A DNA stretch of 7,714 bases from Alphaproteobacteria bacterium (GTDB lineage: Bacteria; Pseudomonadota; Alphaproteobacteria; JAEULC01), in assembly GCA_020851015.1 (NCBI GenBank), contig JADZDN010000432.1:1-7714 (forward strand), written 5' to 3'. Made by a program: the position numbers and the translations under genes. The notes beneath the pieces were generated by a model that was not told where the DNA came from, searched no databases, and worked only from the letters and a program-made list of their open reading frames with translations. This document shows, piece after piece, positions 5,699-7,714 of this stretch; positions within the stretch are counted from its first letter, which is position 1, and each line of letters starts with the position of its first letter.

Positions 5699-6025
5699 CC
5701 AAATACGAAATCTACGCGGCGGCGTTCGCGAACCGGACAGCCGTGTGCACCCGGCCCCAATCCTTTGGGCGGCCGACCTTGACCGCAATGGCAACGAGGT
5801 GCTCCGCCCGCAGGACGCGCGTCTTGATCTTGTGCTGCCGGGAACCTGCACGTCCACGTCGATCGCCTGTTCCAAGGCTTCGCTGTCCAGCTTGTCGGAC
5901 ACTGTCGTGCCGCGGAGCCTCGGGACTAAGGCGCAAAACTAGCGCACACAAATTCCTCCTCGCCCCAGCTCGCCGATGGACGAAGGGCGCGCGCAGTCTA
6001 CGCGGAGTTGCTGGCGGCGCGAAGG

Positions 6026-6042
6026 GGCGGGATCAGCCCGCC
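6026..6042 (-). terminator. Hairpin spanning the helicase stop codon, possible terminator
   Basis: On the minus strand GGCGGG, the loop CTGAT and CCCGCC form a perfect 6-bp stem with the TGA stop codon in the loop. There is no T-run after it. It could end transcription or protect the helicase mRNA 3' end, but the evidence is only the stem and its position. Confidence 0.35.
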
Positions 6043-7714
6043 TTGCGCGTCAGGAAAGCCGGCAACTCGTCGCCGAAGCCGACCACCGGCGGACCGCCGG
6101 CATCGTCGCGATGGTGCCGCTCGCGGGGCTGGCGCTCCGGGCGACGGTCGTGACGCGGCGGGCCAAGGCGCTCGACATTGTCGCTGTCGCGGCCGCGGCC
6201 GTTTCCGTGGCCGCCCTCGCGGCGCTGGCGCGAACGCTCGATGGCGTTGTCGTCGGAGCGGCCGTGGCGCGGGCGGTCGCCCTGGCGCTCGCCCCGGCGA
6301 TGATCGCCGCGACGCTCGTTGCGGCGCGGGGCCGCATCCTCGTGGCGTTGGCGTTCCCCCCCGGGCGGGGTGACCAAATCCTGTGCCGGCTCCGGCGCAT
6401 CGGACAGCTGCTGCGGTGCCTCGCCCGCGAATTCCTCGTGCGGGGCGCGGTCGCGCCGGGGCCGGCGGTCGCGGTGCTCGCCGCGGGGCCGGTCCTCGCG
6501 AGACCGGTCCTCGCGCCGGGGCGCGCCGCGACGGCCGCGGCCGCGATGCTCGGCGGCCTCCTCGGGCGGCGGGGCGTCGAGCCCGTCCACCTGGATCACC
6601 GGGATCGGCTTGCCGATCAGCTTCTCGATCGCGCCGACGAAGCGCGCGTCCGACGGCGTGGCGAGGGTGAACGAACGGCCCTCGCGACCGGCGCGTCCGG
6701 TGCGTCCGATCCGGTGGACATAGTCCTCGGCATGGATCGGCACGTCGAAATTGAAGACATGCGACAGGTCGGAGATGTCCAGCCCGCGCGCGGCCACGTC
6801 GCTGCACACCAGGAAGGTGATCTCCTCGCGCTTGAACCGGTCGAGCGTCTCCATGCGGTAGGACTGCGCCATGTCGCCGTGCAGGCCGGCGGCGTTGAGG
6901 CCGTGGCGCACCAGGCTTTTCACCAGGATGTCGACGTCGCGCTTGCGGTTGCAGAAGATCAGCGCGTTCTTGACCTGCTCGGCGTGGATCAGCCGGCGCA
7001 GGGCCTCGCGCTTCATGGACGGCGCCACGATCGTCAGGTGCTGGGCGATGGCCGCCGCCGTCGAGGCGGGCGGCGACGTCGGAGCAGCACAGGATGGTGA
7101 TCTCGCCGCGCTTGAACGCCTCCAGCGTGGCGGTGCGCGTCGCCTGGTCCATGTCGCCATGGAGCTGCCCGGCATTGAGGCCGTGGCGCTTCAGCGACTG
7201 GTAGAGGGTGTCGACGTCGCGCTTGCGGTTGCAGAAGACGAGCGCGTTCTTCACCGGCTCCGACGCGATCAGCCGGCGCAGCACGTCGCGCTTGGCGTCG
7301 CTGTCGGCCATCACGAGCTGCTGCTTCACGGTGTCCGCCGTGGTCGCCGGCCGCGCCACGGTGATCTCCCTGGGATCGGTGAGGAAGGCGTCGGCGAGGC
7401 GGCGGATCTCCGGCGGCATCGTCGCCGAGAAGAACAGCGTCTGGCGCGACTTCGGCAGCAGCGAGACGATGCGCTCGACGTCGGGGATGAAGCCCATGTC
7501 GATCATGCGGTCGGCTTCGTCGATCACCAGGATCTTCACGTCGTTCAGCAGCACGCCGCCGCGCTCGAAATGGTCGAGCAGGCGTCCCGGCGTGGCGATC
7601 AGGACGTCGACGCCGCGGTCGAGCACCTTCTCCTGGTCGCCGTACTGCACGCCGCCGATCAGCAGCGCCTTGGTCAGCTTGTGGTACTTGCCGTAGACCT
7701 CGAAGTTCTCGGCC
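6033..7714 (-). pseudogene. RhlE-type DEAD-box RNA helicase, out-of-frame fusion of two paralogues, 5' end cut
   Basis: The gene enters from the right edge. Frame 1 (7714 to about 7066) carries ATPGRLLDHFERG (motif Ib), VIDEADRMIDMGF (motif II), FFSATMP (motif III), ALVFCNRKRD (motif IV) and CSDVAAR (start of motif V). It then continues out of register as an Arg/Pro-rich stretch with no stop until 5998. Frame 2 (about 7079 to 6033) restarts the same region, with ALIFCNRKRD, CSDVAARGLD, HRIGRTGRAG (motif VI), a long basic disordered tail rich in Arg, Asp and Gly, and the end VVGFGDELPAFLTRKAG. The RecA2 core is therefore present twice with an offset of 280 bp, which is not a multiple of three. 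RhlE helicases unwind short RNA duplexes in ribosome and mRNA metabolism. As it stands the product lacks an in-frame motif VI. A frameshift artefact of assembly is the main alternative. Confidence 0.75.
6786..7341 (-). repeat. Tandem diverged copies of the helicase RecA2 core
   Basis: Copy 1 is 7341-7066 and copy 2 is 7061-6786, each 92 codons from the Thr-Ala after the ARPAT/ARPAS linker to SDVAAR. About 58 of 92 residues are identical, for example LRRLI, VKNAL, FCNRKRDVD, RHGLNA and LHGDM. That level is paralogue divergence, not a fresh duplication. The join near 7060-7075 falls where both parents have GCCCGCC/TCGAC-like sequence, which suggests microhomology. Confidence 0.8.

Larger units (their letters stand above)
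5245..5744. mobile_element. 500-bp non-autonomous (MITE-like) insertion with 8-bp target duplication
   Basis: The direct repeat GTGCACCC lies on both sides (5237-5244 and 5745-5752). Removing one copy plus the 500 bp between rejoins the nucleotidyltransferase frame exactly at RVH/EFL, so this is the footprint of an insertion. Near the ends are inverted 12-base repeats, ACGGCTGTCCGG at 5248-5259 and its complement at 5733-5744; the left copy is set in by three bases. Inside are an inverted pair of REP-like units and an inner inverted repeat. No reading frame resembling a transposase is present, so it would have to be mobilised in trans. The 8-bp duplication fits several transposase families and does not name one. 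A decayed or composite element is possible. Confidence 0.72.
5114..5905 (-). pseudogene. Nucleotidyltransferase remnant, truncated, frameshifted and split by an insertion
   Basis: Three pieces on the minus strand rejoin into the C-terminal half of a nucleotidyltransferase. Piece 1 (about 5905-5840) reads SDKLDSEALEQAIDVDVQVP. Piece 2 (about 5832-5745), in another frame, reads KTRVLRAEHLVAIAVKVGRP then KDWGRVH. Piece 3 (5236-5114) reads EFLTQGAVNLDDLKAVLQRH then SLIERWRLF. Joined, RVH/EFL restores a smooth match to the family pattern (A-EHL-AIA-xTGRxKD... L--RHGL--KW). Between pieces 1 and 2 a 1-base loss or 2-base gain near 5832-5840 breaks the frame. Between 2 and 3 sits a 500-bp element. 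The N-terminal catalytic domain with the GS and DxD-type residues is absent upstream, where a TAG in the frame of piece 1 and helicase 3' sequence follow. The gene cannot give an active enzyme. Recognition of the family is from conserved pattern memory. Confidence 0.72.

Noticed and set aside
5555..5902. ORFs across the 500-bp insertion as possible small genes
   Set aside because: They are joined from pieces of the nucleotidyltransferase remnant and the C/G-rich repeat units; none has recognisable family features within the insertion.
5976..7100. Plus-strand ORF of 374 codons opposite the helicase
   Set aside because: It is antisense to DEAD-box motifs V and VI and to the Arg-rich tail; the Ala/Val/Leu-rich product is what the complement of Arg/Asp codons gives.

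Overview
The window looks like chromosomal DNA from a very GC-rich alphaproteobacterium. The evidence is the GC-rich third codon positions, Rhodospirillales/Hyphomicrobiales-like protein sequences, an RhlE-type helicase with an Arg/Asp-rich tail, and G-rich REP-like intergenic repeats. No ribosomal or other precise taxonomic marker is present. Every gene I can support lies on the minus strand, so transcription runs from position 7714 towards 1. Both end genes are cut by the window.

In order of transcription: (a) 7714-6033 is a DEAD-box RNA helicase gene that looks like an out-of-frame fusion of two paralogues, with the RecA2 core present twice in diverged form. (b) 5905-5114 is the wreck of a nucleotidyltransferase gene. 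It has lost its catalytic 5' part, carries a frameshift, and is split by a 500-bp non-coding element (5245-5744) flanked by the 8-bp direct repeat GTGCACCC. (c) 5114-4911 is a small basic partner protein, which may still be intact. (d) 4864-4622 is a stand-alone Lrp/AsnC effector-binding (RAM) domain.

(e) 4449-2077 is the centrepiece, a four-gene bufferin-type RiPP operon. bufA (DUF2282) encodes a Sec-exported four-cysteine precursor. bufB (DUF692) encodes an MNIO maturase. bufC (DUF2063) encodes its partner, and a DoxX membrane protein follows. bufB/bufC overlap by 17 bp and bufC/doxX by 4 bp. Family knowledge says BufB and BufC modify cysteines of the BufA precursor, which is exported and sequesters copper in the periplasm. 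The bufA leader has an 8-bp perfect inverted repeat that would pair with its own Shine-Dalgarno sequence, plus an upstream palindrome GGGAAGCATTTCCC.

(f) 1996-1 holds a MoxR-family AAA+ ATPase and a CoxE-like VWA protein, the usual CoxD/CoxE-type chaperone pair. They are separated by an inverted doublet of REP-like repeats. A shorter form of the bufA palindrome lies at a similar distance upstream of the MoxR gene, so the two modules may share control; this is inference.

I see no tRNA, rRNA, CRISPR array, complete insertion sequence, or ECF sigma/anti-sigma pair in the window.
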